A stretch of DNA of 64,000 nt, taken from Rhodospirillaceae bacterium bin65 (GTDB lineage Bacteria; Pseudomonadota; Alphaproteobacteria; Bin65). Under the pieces are notes generated by a model that was given only the letters and a program-made list of their open reading frames with translations, ran no database searches and was not told where the DNA came from. Positions within the stretch are counted from its first letter, which is position 1. Each line of letters opens with the position of its first letter. The position numbers and the translations under genes were made by a program. This document shows, piece by piece, positions 9,124-17,724 of the stretch. The stretch lies in the NCBI GenBank assembly GCA_002238725.1, contig MPMX01000017.1:1-64000 (forward strand). The letters are read 5' to 3'.

Positions 9124-9147
9124 CCGGCGTGCACTCCCGCACGCCGG
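9124..9147. terminator. Hairpin between convergent genes
   Basis: CCGGCGTGC (9124-9132) and GCACGCCGG (9139-9147) form a perfect 9-bp stem with a 6-nt loop. It sits in the 43-bp gap between the ends of the transglycosylase and Lrp genes. No T tract follows on either strand, so terminator function is an inference from position. Confidence 0.4.
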
Positions 9148-9160
9148 ATTCGGAAGCGCC

Positions 9161-9661
9161 TTATTCCATATCGACCGGAACGCCCGGCCGGTTTTTGCCG
9201 CTGCGGATGACCTGGATGCTCTGGACCGTCGTGACGTGGCGGGCCGACGTCAGCCGGGTGGTAATCTCGTTTTCGTGCGCGGTGTTGCGTGCCACGATCT
9301 TGAGCAGGAAATCGCCGGCGCCGCGCACCATGTGGCATTCGCGAACTTCGCGCCAGTTGCTCATTTCGTCCTCGAAGGCGCTCAATACTTCCTGGGCCTG
9401 GCTGTCCAGCCCGACCAGGACGAAGAACAGCACCTCGAAGCCCAGCGCCTCCGGGTCGACCTGGGCGTGGTATCCGCGGATGTAGCCGGCTTCCTCCAGC
9501 GCACGAACCCTGCGCAGGCAGGGCGGCGCCGAAATGCCGGCGCGTTGGGCGAGCTCGACATTGGTCATACGGCCGTGTTCCTGGAGATCCCGCAAAATCT
9601 TCAGGTCGATGGCGTCGAGGCGGACCCGCTTGCCGCTTGCTGTCGTCGGGCGTGCTGGCAT
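9161..9661 (-). CDS. Lrp/AsnC family transcriptional regulator
   Basis: 166 residues. The N-terminal helix-turn-helix is typical (LDAIDLKILRDLQEHGRMTN, then ELAQRAGISAPPCLRRV), followed by a RAM/AsnC effector domain (about 75-150). Members of the family bind DNA as octamers or dimers and respond to amino acids. The first 13 residues (MPARPTTASGKRV) extend beyond the usual start, so a slightly later start is possible. The gene is divergent from the ELM1-like gene, with 166 bp between them. The regulated genes cannot be inferred. Confidence 0.9.
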   Translation of the reverse strand: MPARPTTASGKRVRLDAIDLKILRDLQEHGRMTNVELAQRAGISAPPCLRRVRALEEAGYIRGYHAQVDPEALGFEVLFFVLVGLDSQAQEVLSAFEDEMSNWREVRECHMVRGAGDFLLKIVARNTAHENEITTRLTSARHVTTVQSIQVIRSGKNRPGVPVDME

Positions 9662-9827
9662 AGACGGTCGTCATCCTCCCTGGGTTCCGCCGCCTCGGCC
9701 TTGGAGGCGGTTCAGAAAATTCCCTGTGACAATCGGTTTTTCCGCCGGGATTGCCTGTCCAATGCCAGACACGCAATAAAGTTTCAATGATTTCCGAATC
9801 ATTCGCAAATGCGAAGGCATACCGGCG

Positions 9828-10826
9828 ATGACACAGCCGCTCACCGTTTGGGCGGTGACCGAAGGGCATATCGGCACGGAAAATCAGGCCCGCGGTGTGG
9901 CTGAAGCGCTGATCGGCGACGGCGCGGGCACTATCGTTGTAAAGCGCATCTCGGTCCGCGCTCCTTGGCGTTGGCTGCCTCCGGCGCTTTGGCCTGTCCC
10001 GCTGATGGCGCTCGGCAGGGAGGGTGATCCGCTCGAACCACCCTGGCCGGATGTCCTGATCAGCTGCGGACGGCGGTCGGCGGCGCCCAACCTGGCGGTC
10101 CGGAAACGGAGCGGCGGCGCCACCCTGTCGGTGCATATCCAGCAGCCGTATATGCCCAGCGACCGGTTCGATCTAGTAATCGCGCCACGGCACGACAATC
10201 TGGACGGCGCGAATGTCCACGTTACCCGCGCCGCTGTCCATCGCGTGACTGCCGAGCGGCTCGCGAAGGGCCGCTACGACGCCGTCGAACGCACGGATCC
10301 GGCCCGCCACGCGGTTACCGTCCTGATCGGCGGTTCGAACAGGCGGCATCGCTTTACCGAGGGGATCGCTGCCCGGTTCGGCGAGAGCCTGGCAGGCTTG
10401 TGCCAGCGCCGGCCGATCGATCTGCGCCTCACACCGTCCCGCCGGACGAACCCGGCCATCGTCCGCATCCTGGCCGAAAAGCTCGCCGGCACGGGCGCCG
10501 AAATCTGGGACGGTTCCGGCGACAATCCGTATTTTGCCTGGCTCGCCATCGCAGACACCGTGGTCGTCACCTGGGATTCGGTATCGATGGCCTCGGAAGC
10601 CCTGGCGACGGGAAAGCCGGTCTATGTCCTGCCGCTCGAAGGCACGTCCCGGCGAATAGATCGGTTTCATGCCGGCTTGCAGGCAGACGGCTATACCCGA
10701 GCGTTCGATGGTGCGCTCGACCGCTGGGCCTACGAGCCGCCGGACGATACGGCCGCCGCGGCTGCCGAAATCCGCGCCCGGTTGCGGGCACGTCATCGGG
10801 CCACTGGCGCCATGCGCTCAGGTTGA
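9828..10826 (+). CDS. ELM1/DUF1022-family protein
   Basis: A 332-residue member of the family named after the plant mitochondrial fission factor ELM1, found in many alphaproteobacteria. Visible features fit a GT-B-like fold: an N-terminal AVTEGHIGTENQARGVAEAL, PDVLISCGRRSA, then VLIGGSNRRHRF and VVTWDSVSMASEALATGKP. The last resembles the nucleotide-sugar binding half of GT-B glycosyltransferases. The bacterial role is not established, and a glycan or lipid transfer role is only an inference. Just upstream of the ATG is a short palindrome, TTCGCAAATGCGAA (9802-9815), which could be an operator. Confidence 0.82.
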   Translation: MTQPLTVWAVTEGHIGTENQARGVAEALIGDGAGTIVVKRISVRAPWRWLPPALWPVPLMALGREGDPLEPPWPDVLISCGRRSAAPNLAVRKRSGGATLSVHIQQPYMPSDRFDLVIAPRHDNLDGANVHVTRAAVHRVTAERLAKGRYDAVERTDPARHAVTVLIGGSNRRHRFTEGIAARFGESLAGLCQRRPIDLRLTPSRRTNPAIVRILAEKLAGTGAEIWDGSGDNPYFAWLAIADTVVVTWDSVSMASEALATGKPVYVLPLEGTSRRIDRFHAGLQADGYTRAFDGALDRWAYEPPDDTAAAAAEIRARLRARHRATGAMRSG

Positions 10827-10920
10827 CCCTGGCATTGCCTCCGGGCAACGCTGACCGTATTTCTGTACTGGCGCGGCGCTGCTCCGACCGCCGGTTAAAT
10901 CCCATCCCGGATTGCGATTC

Positions 10921-11889
10921 ATGCCACAGACTTTTCGCGATCGCGTTCTGATTATCGGCTCCGGCCCGGCCGGATACACCGCCGCGATCTATGCAGCGCG
11001 CGCAAATCTCTCGCCCCGAATGGCGATGGGCCTCCAGCCGGGCGGGCAGCTTACGATTACGACGGACGTCGAGAACTATCCTGGATTTGCCGACGTCATC
11101 CAGGGACCGTGGCTGATGGAGCAGATGCAGGCCCAAGCGGAGCATGTCGGGACCTCCATAACCCACGATCTGATCGTCGACGTGGAATTCGCGCAGAGGC
11201 CGTTTCGCTGTGTCGGCGACGGCGGCGATATATACCTCGCCGATACCGCGATCATCGCGACCGGGGCCCAGGCGCGCTGGCTGGGGCTGCCGACCGAAGA
11301 AAAATTCATGGGCTTCGGCGTTTCCGCCTGTGCGACCTGCGACGGCTTTTTCTATCGCGGCAAGGAGGTGATCGTCGTCGGTGGCGGCAATACGGCCGTC
11401 GAAGAAGCGATTTACCTGACCAATCACGCCACGAAAGTCACGATCGTGCACCGGAGGGACGAACTGCGGGCGGAAAAAATCTTGCAGGACCGCCTGTTTG
11501 CCAATGCAAAGATCGAGCCCCTCTGGAATACCGTGCTCGAAGAGGTGGTCGGCGAGAGCGATCCGCCAGGCGTGACGGCTGCCCGGCTGCGCAATGTCGT
11601 CACCGGCGAAACCGCGGAGAAGCCGGTCGACGGCATCTTCATCGCGATCGGGCACGACCCGGCCACCGAGATTTTCCGGGGCAAGCTGGAGATGGACGAC
11701 GAGGGCTATATCCTGGTGGAGCCGAACACGACGGTAACCAGCGTTCCCGGCGTCTTTGCCGCCGGCGACGTGGTCGACAAGGTTTACCGGCAGGCGGTCA
11801 CGGCCGCCGGACTGGGCTGCATGGCGGCGCTGGATGCCGAAAAGTTCCTGGCGGAACAGGAGGCTGCGCAGCCGATGGCCGCGGAATAG
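10921..11889 (+). CDS. trxB: Thioredoxin-disulfide reductase
   Basis: A 322-residue flavoprotein that reduces thioredoxin with NADPH in the cytosol. The FAD-binding GSGPAGYTAAIYAARA is at the N-terminus. The redox pair is Cys137-Ala-Thr-Cys140 in SACATCDGFF. The NADPH-binding GGGNTAVEEA follows, and a C-terminal GVFAAGDV closes the FAD site. ATG 10921 is chosen over an in-frame TTG three codons upstream. A LysR gene follows after 38 bp, possibly co-transcribed. Confidence 0.96.
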   Translation: MPQTFRDRVLIIGSGPAGYTAAIYAARANLSPRMAMGLQPGGQLTITTDVENYPGFADVIQGPWLMEQMQAQAEHVGTSITHDLIVDVEFAQRPFRCVGDGGDIYLADTAIIATGAQARWLGLPTEEKFMGFGVSACATCDGFFYRGKEVIVVGGGNTAVEEAIYLTNHATKVTIVHRRDELRAEKILQDRLFANAKIEPLWNTVLEEVVGESDPPGVTAARLRNVVTGETAEKPVDGIFIAIGHDPATEIFRGKLEMDDEGYILVEPNTTVTSVPGVFAAGDVVDKVYRQAVTAAGLGCMAALDAEKFLAEQEAAQPMAAE

Positions 11890-11927
11890 GTGGGCGAACC
11901 GGCGTCGGGCGGCTGGGGCGGAAAGCG

Positions 11928-12824
11928 ATGATGGACTGGGACAAGCTAAGGGTATTTCTGGCGGTCGCCGATGCGGGCAGCTTCACCCATGCCGGCGATA
12001 TCCTGCATTTGAGTCAATCGGCGGTCAGCCGCCAGATCGGCGCTCTGGAGGAGTCGCTGAACGCAGCCTTGTTCAACCGGCATGCCCGCGGCCTGATTCT
12101 GACGGAGCAGGGCGAATTGCTCTATCGCAACGTCCGGGATATGGCGGGCCGGCTTAACGAGACCGAGGCGCTGATCGCCGAGAGCAAGCAAAAACCTGAA
12201 GGACCGCTGGTGGTCAGTGCGCCGACGGGTCTGGGCTCAAGCTGGCTGACGCCGCGGATCGGCGAGTTCCTGAAGAAATATCCGGATATCGACGTCAGCA
12301 TGCTTCTTACCGACGACCAGCTCGATTTGGGCATGCGCGAAGCGGATGTTGCAATCCGTCTGATCGAACCGACCCAGCCGGACCTGATCCGTCGGTCGCT
12401 GATGACGATCCACAACCATGTCTACGGATCGACGGATTATGTACGCCAACACGGTATGCCGAAGACGCCTGGCGATCTCGACAGCCATCGGTTGATAACC
12501 TTTACAGACCATCCGCCGCCGCCGGTGTTCGTGAGCGCCGACTGGATCCTGACCGCAGGAGCGAATGGTTCCCAGCCGCGCGCCCCGGTTCTGCGCGTCA
12601 ACAGTGTCTACGGCATCTTCCGTGCCGTGCGCAGCAGCGTCGGCCTGGCTTTGCTGCCCGACTATCTGGTGGACGGCAACGCCAACATGGTGCGCGTCCT
12701 CTCGGAGACTGACGGCCCGGCGATGACCGCCTATTTCGTCTATCCGGAAACCCTGCGTAAATCGGCGCGCGTAGCAGTGTTTCGCGATTTCCTGATTCAC
12801 AAAATCGGCGAAACCCGGTTCTGA
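11928..12824 (+). CDS. LysR-family transcriptional regulator
   Basis: 298 residues. The winged helix-turn-helix is MDWDKLRVFLAVADAGSFTH followed by AGDILHLSQSAVSRQI, and the rest is a LysR substrate-binding domain. It starts at tandem ATGs 11928/11931 and directly follows trxB (38 bp), an arrangement also known from other alphaproteobacteria. The sequence resembles the subgroup that includes homologues regulating oxidative or metabolic genes, but no target can be named. The nearest terminator-like hairpin on this strand is about 240 bp downstream. Confidence 0.9.
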   Translation: MMDWDKLRVFLAVADAGSFTHAGDILHLSQSAVSRQIGALEESLNAALFNRHARGLILTEQGELLYRNVRDMAGRLNETEALIAESKQKPEGPLVVSAPTGLGSSWLTPRIGEFLKKYPDIDVSMLLTDDQLDLGMREADVAIRLIEPTQPDLIRRSLMTIHNHVYGSTDYVRQHGMPKTPGDLDSHRLITFTDHPPPPVFVSADWILTAGANGSQPRAPVLRVNSVYGIFRAVRSSVGLALLPDYLVDGNANMVRVLSETDGPAMTAYFVYPETLRKSARVAVFRDFLIHKIGETRF

Positions 12825-12847
12825 TCAGGCGTGTAATTCAACAGAAT

Positions 12848-13012
12848 CTACAGCGCCTGTGGCAGGCATGCGAAATTTGCATGGCAATGCTGTTTCATCG
12901 CCTCTACTGCATGGCTGGATTCGACGGCATAATTGAGTTCGTGGACGTATGGCGCGACGTTGCCTCTTTGACGCTGGAGGTTCGGTTTGAACCACAGTTC
13001 CGGCGGGCGCAT
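12848..13012 (-). CDS. Possible small hypothetical protein (54 aa)
   Basis: An ATG at 13012 opens a 54-residue frame beginning MRPPELWFKPNLQRQ and ending HANFACLPQAL. A GGGAGG-like sequence lies upstream, but not at an ideal distance. The composition (Trp, Tyr, His, two Cys) is less Arg/Ala-rich than a random frame in this GC-rich DNA, which is the main reason to list it. No family is recognised. It may be a gene remnant or noncoding. Confidence 0.2.
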   Translation of the reverse strand: MRPPELWFKPNLQRQRGNVAPYVHELNYAVESSHAVEAMKQHCHANFACLPQAL

Positions 13013-13060
13013 CTGTCGAAAGTCCGATGTCCTCCCTGACGTGAAGCCTCCCTGTTCCTG

Positions 13061-13095
13061 GGTCCCTGAAACACCGTTTTCCGGGACCTTTTTTT
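13061..13095 (+). terminator. Rho-independent terminator, + strand
   Basis: GGTCCC (13061-13066) pairs with GGGACC (13083-13088). The loop contains a further GAAA/TTTC pairing. Seven T residues follow directly (13089-13095). This is the clearest intrinsic terminator in the window. It points along the LysR/trxB strand but lies 236 bp after the LysR stop. Confidence 0.75.
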
Positions 13096-13161
13096 GCTGG
13101 ATCTCGATATAGTTTGAGCCGAGCCCGGTCTCCCGGAGGCCCCGTCGCGGCGGAGCGGCCG

Positions 13162-14508
13162 TCAGCCCATCAGGCCGGGCAGCAGCAGGGCGATTTCCGG
13201 CACGGCAATAATCATCGCCAGCCCAATGAGGCTGGCCACCACGAACGGCCAGACACCGGCAAAGATCGCCCAGATCCGGACATCGGCGAGCACCGTCTTC
13301 ACCACGAAGACGTTCATGCCGATCGGCGGCGTGATCAGCCCGATTTCGACGATGATGATGGCGACGATGCCGAACCAGATCAGATCGACGCCCATCGGTT
13401 CGATCACCGCCACGAAGATCGGGATCGTCAGGAGCAGCATCGCCAGGCTGTCGAACACACAGCCCAGCAACAGATAGATCACGCACATCGCCAGCACGAC
13501 GCCGACCGGCGACAGTTGGAAATACTCGATCAGGCTGACGATGCCATCGACCATGCCGGCCAGATTGGTGAAGTTGGCGAAGATCAGGGCGCCGAACGCC
13601 ACGATGAAGATCATGGAGGTCGTGATCCCGGCCTCGATGAGTGGCTCGACGATGGCGCGCCAGCTGAATTTCCGGCGGTTGAACAGGGCGATGAGCAGGA
13701 ATACCAGGCTGGCGGCTGCGCCGATGCCGGCGGCTTCCGACGGTGTAAACACGCCCAGATAGATGCCGCCCAGGATAATCGCGAACAGGACGATGACCCC
13801 GCCCACGCTGATGAAAAGTTCCGCAATGTTGTCCGGCCGCTCGACTTCGGAGGGCGGGGCCAAAGACGGTTTCACCCGGATAACGGCAACGATGGAAACG
13901 ATGTATAGAATCGTCAGCAGGATGCCGGGTATGACGCCGGCGATAAACAGCTTGCCGATATCGCTTTCCGTCAGGATGCCGTAGATCACCATCGGCACGC
14001 TGGGCGGAATCAGAATGCCGAGCGTGCCGCCGGCAGCGATGGAACCGGCTGCCAGGCTGTCGGCATATCCGTAGCGCTTCATCGACGGCATGGCGACCTT
14101 GGCCATGGTCGCGGCGGTCGCAAGCGACGATCCCGACACGGCGGCGAAACCGGCACAAGCGCCCACGGTCGCCATTGCGAGGCCGCCCGGCGCCCGGCCG
14201 AATACCATGTTGCCGGCAGCATAGAGACCGTCCGACAGGCCGGCGCGGTGGATGAACACGCCCATCAGCACGAACAGAGGCAACACCGCGAGGCCGTCGT
14301 TCAGGCCCATGTCGATGATCTGCTGTCCCGCCATGGTCATAGCGGGTTCGGCGCCTTCGACTATGGCCTCGAAAAAACCGACATCGTCAGCTTCGCCGCG
14401 GACATAGGCAAAGCCGACCGTGCCGACGATGATCAGCGTGTAACCGAGTGGTACGCCGGAAAAACAGATAGCGAAAAGCGCCAGGAAGCCGACGAGGGTT
14501 GCGTCCAT
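13162..14508 (-). CDS. TRAP transporter large permease (DctM-like)
   Basis: A 448-residue membrane protein with about 12 hydrophobic segments, the ion-coupled translocation subunit of a tripartite TRAP importer. Typical DctM motifs are GACAGFAAVSGSSLATAATM, GTLGILIPPSVPMVIYG and GLITPPIGMNVFVVK. The start is ATG 14508 (MDATLVGFLALFA). An open frame runs further upstream but overlaps dctQ and is not TRAP-like. The small permease gene is 14 bp upstream. No periplasmic DctP-type binding protein is found next to them, so the substrate is unknown. Confidence 0.93.
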   Translation of the reverse strand: MDATLVGFLALFAICFSGVPLGYTLIIVGTVGFAYVRGEADDVGFFEAIVEGAEPAMTMAGQQIIDMGLNDGLAVLPLFVLMGVFIHRAGLSDGLYAAGNMVFGRAPGGLAMATVGACAGFAAVSGSSLATAATMAKVAMPSMKRYGYADSLAAGSIAAGGTLGILIPPSVPMVIYGILTESDIGKLFIAGVIPGILLTILYIVSIVAVIRVKPSLAPPSEVERPDNIAELFISVGGVIVLFAIILGGIYLGVFTPSEAAGIGAAASLVFLLIALFNRRKFSWRAIVEPLIEAGITTSMIFIVAFGALIFANFTNLAGMVDGIVSLIEYFQLSPVGVVLAMCVIYLLLGCVFDSLAMLLLTIPIFVAVIEPMGVDLIWFGIVAIIIVEIGLITPPIGMNVFVVKTVLADVRIWAIFAGVWPFVVASLIGLAMIIAVPEIALLLPGLMG

Positions 14509-14522
14509 CGTGCCGGCCCGGC

Positions 14523-15068
14523 TCAGTCGACCTGGGACATCATCGACACGCCGGCCGGCCGGGTGGCGATACCGTGCGCCAAGAACCAGGCGAGCAAAAG
14601 CTGAATGATAAGGGTCGCTCCGGCGAAGCCGCACATGACGTAGGCGATCGGCGCGAACGGCCAGCCGAGATAGTTGGTGATCTGCTTGGCCTCGGCGAGC
14701 AACAGTCCCTGCTGGTACATCAGGTAGCAGATCAGCGCGAGCGCCGCCATGGAGCACAGGGTGACGAAGAAGACCTGAATTTGTTTCGAGCGGCCGCGGA
14801 AGAATTCCTCGAACAGCGACACGGTGATGTGGTTCTTGTTCCAGGTCACGATGGGCAGGCCGCCGAAAATAGTCAGTCCCATCAGGAACTTGATGACTTC
14901 CTCGGCGCCGGCGATCGGCTGGTTCAGCAGGTAGCGGCTGAACACGTTGGCGAACACCAGCGCCATCATGCCGAATACGGACAGGCTGACGACGGTCAGG
15001 AGAGGGATCGTCAGTGCCTTGGGCAGCGCGACGCTGCGCGGTTGCGGCGGAGTAGCGGTGTCGTTCAT
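14523..15068 (-). CDS. TRAP transporter small permease (DctQ-like)
   Basis: 181 residues with four predicted membrane helices (about 20-42, 58-80, 100-122 and 140-162). The family signature is FANVFSRYLLNQPIAGAEEV in the first loop. It pairs with the large permease encoded immediately downstream. The N-terminus (MNDTATPPQPRSVALPKALT) is cytosolic. The 200 bp upstream, before the SDR gene, contain no other gene. Confidence 0.9.
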   Translation of the reverse strand: MNDTATPPQPRSVALPKALTIPLLTVVSLSVFGMMALVFANVFSRYLLNQPIAGAEEVIKFLMGLTIFGGLPIVTWNKNHITVSLFEEFFRGRSKQIQVFFVTLCSMAALALICYLMYQQGLLLAEAKQITNYLGWPFAPIAYVMCGFAGATLIIQLLLAWFLAHGIATRPAGVSMMSQVD

Positions 15069-15268
15069 TCGGTGCTCGGCCGAGCTTCCTTCGGGTTCGA
15101 TGCAGCTTGGGCTGTGAGAGGCCTTAACCGACGGCCCGTCCGCCCTCGACCCGGGGTGTCTGTCCGGTTACCGGAAGAGGATGGTGCAAGGCGCCGCAAC
15201 AAAGCACGGCTTGCACGCCGCAGTCGAGTCGCGATGGCGTGGCACGTCGGCCGTCGTCGAGCCGGGCG

Positions 15269-16018
15269 TCAGCGCAGGGTGGTGCCGCCGTCGATCGTGA
15301 TCGACTGGCCGGTCATGAAGTCGCTGTCCGAAGAGGCGAGGAAAATGAGCGCGCCGACGAGATCCTCGGGCTGCTGGTCCCGTTTGATCAGCCGCGCCTG
15401 GGGCGCCATTTCCATGAACCGGCCCCATTTGTCCGGGTTGGCGATGATCTGGTCGCTCAGCACGAAGCCCGGACACAGGCTGTTGATCTGCACATTGTGC
15501 TCGGCGAGTTCCCGGGCCAGCGACTTGGTCATCACCCAGACCGCGCCTTTCGAGGCCGTGTAGTGCGGCATCATCGGCGGGCCGACATGGACGACGCCGG
15601 AAGCGATGTTGACGATCTTGCCGGCCTTCTTCTCCATCATGATCGGCGCGACCGTCTGGATGCACTGGAACTGGCCCCGGACGTTGACCTGCAGCATCCG
15701 GTCGAACTCGTCGGCCCCGATCTGGAGGAACGGCTTCGGCGTTAGGCTGGCGAAGATGGCGGCGTTGTTGACCAGAATGTCGACGGTGCCGAATTCCCGC
15801 ACGGCAAAATCGGTCATAGCCCGGATCGCGCCGATATCCGAAATGTCGGTCTCGATGGAGCGCGCGGCGTCTCCGATCTCGCCGGCCAGCGCGCTGCCGT
15901 CGAGGATGTCGGCGATCACCACCTTCGCCCCTTCGGCCGCCAGCGCCCTGGCATAGACCGCGCCGATCCCCTGCGCGGCGCCGGTCACGATCGCCACCTT
16001 GCCTTCGATACGTCCCAT
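15269..16018 (-). CDS. SDR-family NAD(P)-dependent oxidoreductase
   Basis: A 249-residue classical short-chain dehydrogenase. The cofactor motif is TGAAQGIGAVYARAL (near residue 13), NNAA lies at about 88, the catalytic Ser is in NIASGVVHVG, and YTASK carries Tyr and Lys. The C-terminus has the usual FLASSDSDFMTGQSITIDGG. The ATG at 16018 has AAAGGGA directly upstream. It lies 20 bp after the sulfatase stop and is probably co-transcribed with it and with the second SDR. The substrate is unknown; a hydroxyl group released or carried by a sulfated compound is a reasonable guess. Confidence 0.9.
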   Translation of the reverse strand: MGRIEGKVAIVTGAAQGIGAVYARALAAEGAKVVIADILDGSALAGEIGDAARSIETDISDIGAIRAMTDFAVREFGTVDILVNNAAIFASLTPKPFLQIGADEFDRMLQVNVRGQFQCIQTVAPIMMEKKAGKIVNIASGVVHVGPPMMPHYTASKGAVWVMTKSLARELAEHNVQINSLCPGFVLSDQIIANPDKWGRFMEMAPQARLIKRDQQPEDLVGALIFLASSDSDFMTGQSITIDGGTTLR

Positions 16019-16038
16019 TCCCTTTCCCCCTGAACCGC

Positions 16039-17712
16039 TCACGCCATGAAGGGCGAGAGCATTGTCGTGTCGGTCAGCCGCATGCGCTCGGCCAGCATGC
16101 GCCCGGTCATGTCGTGCAGCTTGTTCCGGGCCGCCGGATCGGACCAAAGGTTGTTCATCTCGTGCGGGTCGGTATTCCGGTCGAACAGCTCCCCGGTTTC
16201 TTCGCCCAGGATCCGGGTTAGCCGCCAGCCGTCGTGGATCAGCGTCCAGGTGCGCAGCCCGAAATCCATGTCGATGTGGAGCCCCGGGCAATCTTCCTCG
16301 ATCATCAGGCCGGCGCGCTCGGGTTGCTTGCCGGCTGCCGCCGCGCCGGCGATATCGAACCCCTGCATGCCGGCAGCAGCGGCGACGCCGGCCCGGTTGA
16401 GGATCGTCTGTGCAATGTCGATCGAGCCGCCGAGAATGCCGCTGCGTCTGCCGGCAATTCCGGCCGGATCGGCCCAGATGAAGGGCACGCGGATCACGCC
16501 CTGATAGTGCAGCCCCTGTTTCAGCATCAGGCCGTGGTCGCCCATGAAATCGCCGTGGTCGGACGTGAAGACGACCACCGTGTCATCCTCCAGGCCCAGC
16601 GTTTTCAATCCGGCGAGGATCCGGCCGACCTGATCGTCCAGGCAGGAAATCAGGCCGTAGGTCAGCGCCAGGATTTCCCTGGTGTGCTGTTCTCCGGCGA
16701 GAAAGCCCCACATGAAATCGTGGTGCTTCCTGCCTTCGGCGGCATGGGCGCGCAGGGTTCGCAGATAGCGCGGCTCGTCCCGGTTGACATGGCCGTGGGA
16801 CGGCGGGAGCGGAATATTCGCCGGATCGTACATGTCCCAGTACCGTCCCGGCGGGCAGAAGGGGTTGTGCGGGTCCGGGAAGCTGCAGAACAGGAAGAAG
16901 GGATCGTCCGACCCCGCCTGCCGCTCCAGCCAGTCGATCGTCCGGTCGGCGACCCATGTGCTGGACCACAATTCTTCCGGCACCGCGGTGCGCCAGGCCT
17001 GGGGAGCGGTGACACCACCGTTGTCGAGGCCGTTCGGCGGCCCCACCTTTCCCTCGATATCCGGGTCCTGCCGGGCGCGCCAGACGGCATAGTCGCCGCC
17101 GACCCAGTCGCCGTGCCCGTTGGCAACCTCGACATGGTCGAAACCGTAATAAGGCGTCGGTACGGTGTAATCGGGGTTCACCCGCCACTGTCCGGTCCAC
17201 TCCAGGTCGTACGCCGGCCCGGTGCGCCATTCGCGCGTGGCGTTCCACAGGGCGTCGTCGCGGCCGATCGGCTCCTCGCTGACGCCGCGGGTACGGCGCG
17301 GCCGGTCGGGGTCGGTGCCCGGCTGCGGCACGGCCATCGCCGACATGGCGCTCGACGGCTCCGGCGCTTCAAGCGAGGCGTCCAGCTTCGAGATGTTCTG
17401 AAAGTGCGCCTTGCCGATCAGGCCGGTGCTGTAGCCCTCGGCCTTCAGCAGGTCGACGAACGTGACCGCATCCAGCGAAAGCGGAATGCCGTTCTGGCGC
17501 ACGCCGTTGGCGCTCGGCGTCCGGCCAGTCAGGATGGTCGCCCGGTTCGGCATGCAGATCGGGCAGGAGACGTAGAATTCGTCGAAGGCGACGCCGCGCC
17601 GGGCGAGCGAATCGATGTTCGGCGTCCGGAGGACCGGGTTGCCGTAGCAGGCCAGGTGATCGGCCCGGTGCTGATCGGTGATGATGAACAGGAAGTTGGG
17701 CTTTTTCGCCAC
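16039..17712 (-). CDS. Type I sulfatase (formylglycine-dependent)
   Basis: A 557-residue enzyme of the alkaline phosphatase-like sulfatase superfamily. The maturation motif CMPNR (C-x-P-x-R, Cys53) directs conversion of Cys53 to formylglycine, and ATILTGR follows it. Metal ligands are expected at Asp13 (FIITDQHRAD) and in VVFTSDHGDFMGDHG. The sequence is similar to choline-sulfatase and arylsulfatase-like enzymes. There is no signal peptide, so it should act in the cytosol. The flanking SDR genes and the nearby TRAP permeases suggest a catabolic unit for an imported sulfate ester. An anaerobic-type sulfatase maturase or an FGE gene is not in the window. Confidence 0.92.
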   Translation of the reverse strand: MAKKPNFLFIITDQHRADHLACYGNPVLRTPNIDSLARRGVAFDEFYVSCPICMPNRATILTGRTPSANGVRQNGIPLSLDAVTFVDLLKAEGYSTGLIGKAHFQNISKLDASLEAPEPSSAMSAMAVPQPGTDPDRPRRTRGVSEEPIGRDDALWNATREWRTGPAYDLEWTGQWRVNPDYTVPTPYYGFDHVEVANGHGDWVGGDYAVWRARQDPDIEGKVGPPNGLDNGGVTAPQAWRTAVPEELWSSTWVADRTIDWLERQAGSDDPFFLFCSFPDPHNPFCPPGRYWDMYDPANIPLPPSHGHVNRDEPRYLRTLRAHAAEGRKHHDFMWGFLAGEQHTREILALTYGLISCLDDQVGRILAGLKTLGLEDDTVVVFTSDHGDFMGDHGLMLKQGLHYQGVIRVPFIWADPAGIAGRRSGILGGSIDIAQTILNRAGVAAAAGMQGFDIAGAAAAGKQPERAGLMIEEDCPGLHIDMDFGLRTWTLIHDGWRLTRILGEETGELFDRNTDPHEMNNLWSDPAARNKLHDMTGRMLAERMRLTDTTMLSPFMA

Positions 17713-17724
17713 GCCGCTCGCTCC

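Larger units (their letters stand above)
12825..13161. other. Intergenic region with terminator and one doubtful small ORF
   Basis: 337 bp between the convergent LysR and DctM genes. It holds the strong + strand hairpin at 13061-13095 and, on the - strand, a 54-codon open frame (12848-13012). Short self-complementary stretches occur around GCATGCGAAATTTGCATGGC (12877-12896). Nothing else is recognisable. Confidence 0.6.

Noticed and set aside
12848..14158. A 436-codon open frame on the - strand
   Set aside because: Most of it is an out-of-frame shadow of the DctM gene. Only its last 54 codons lie outside, and these are listed separately with low confidence.
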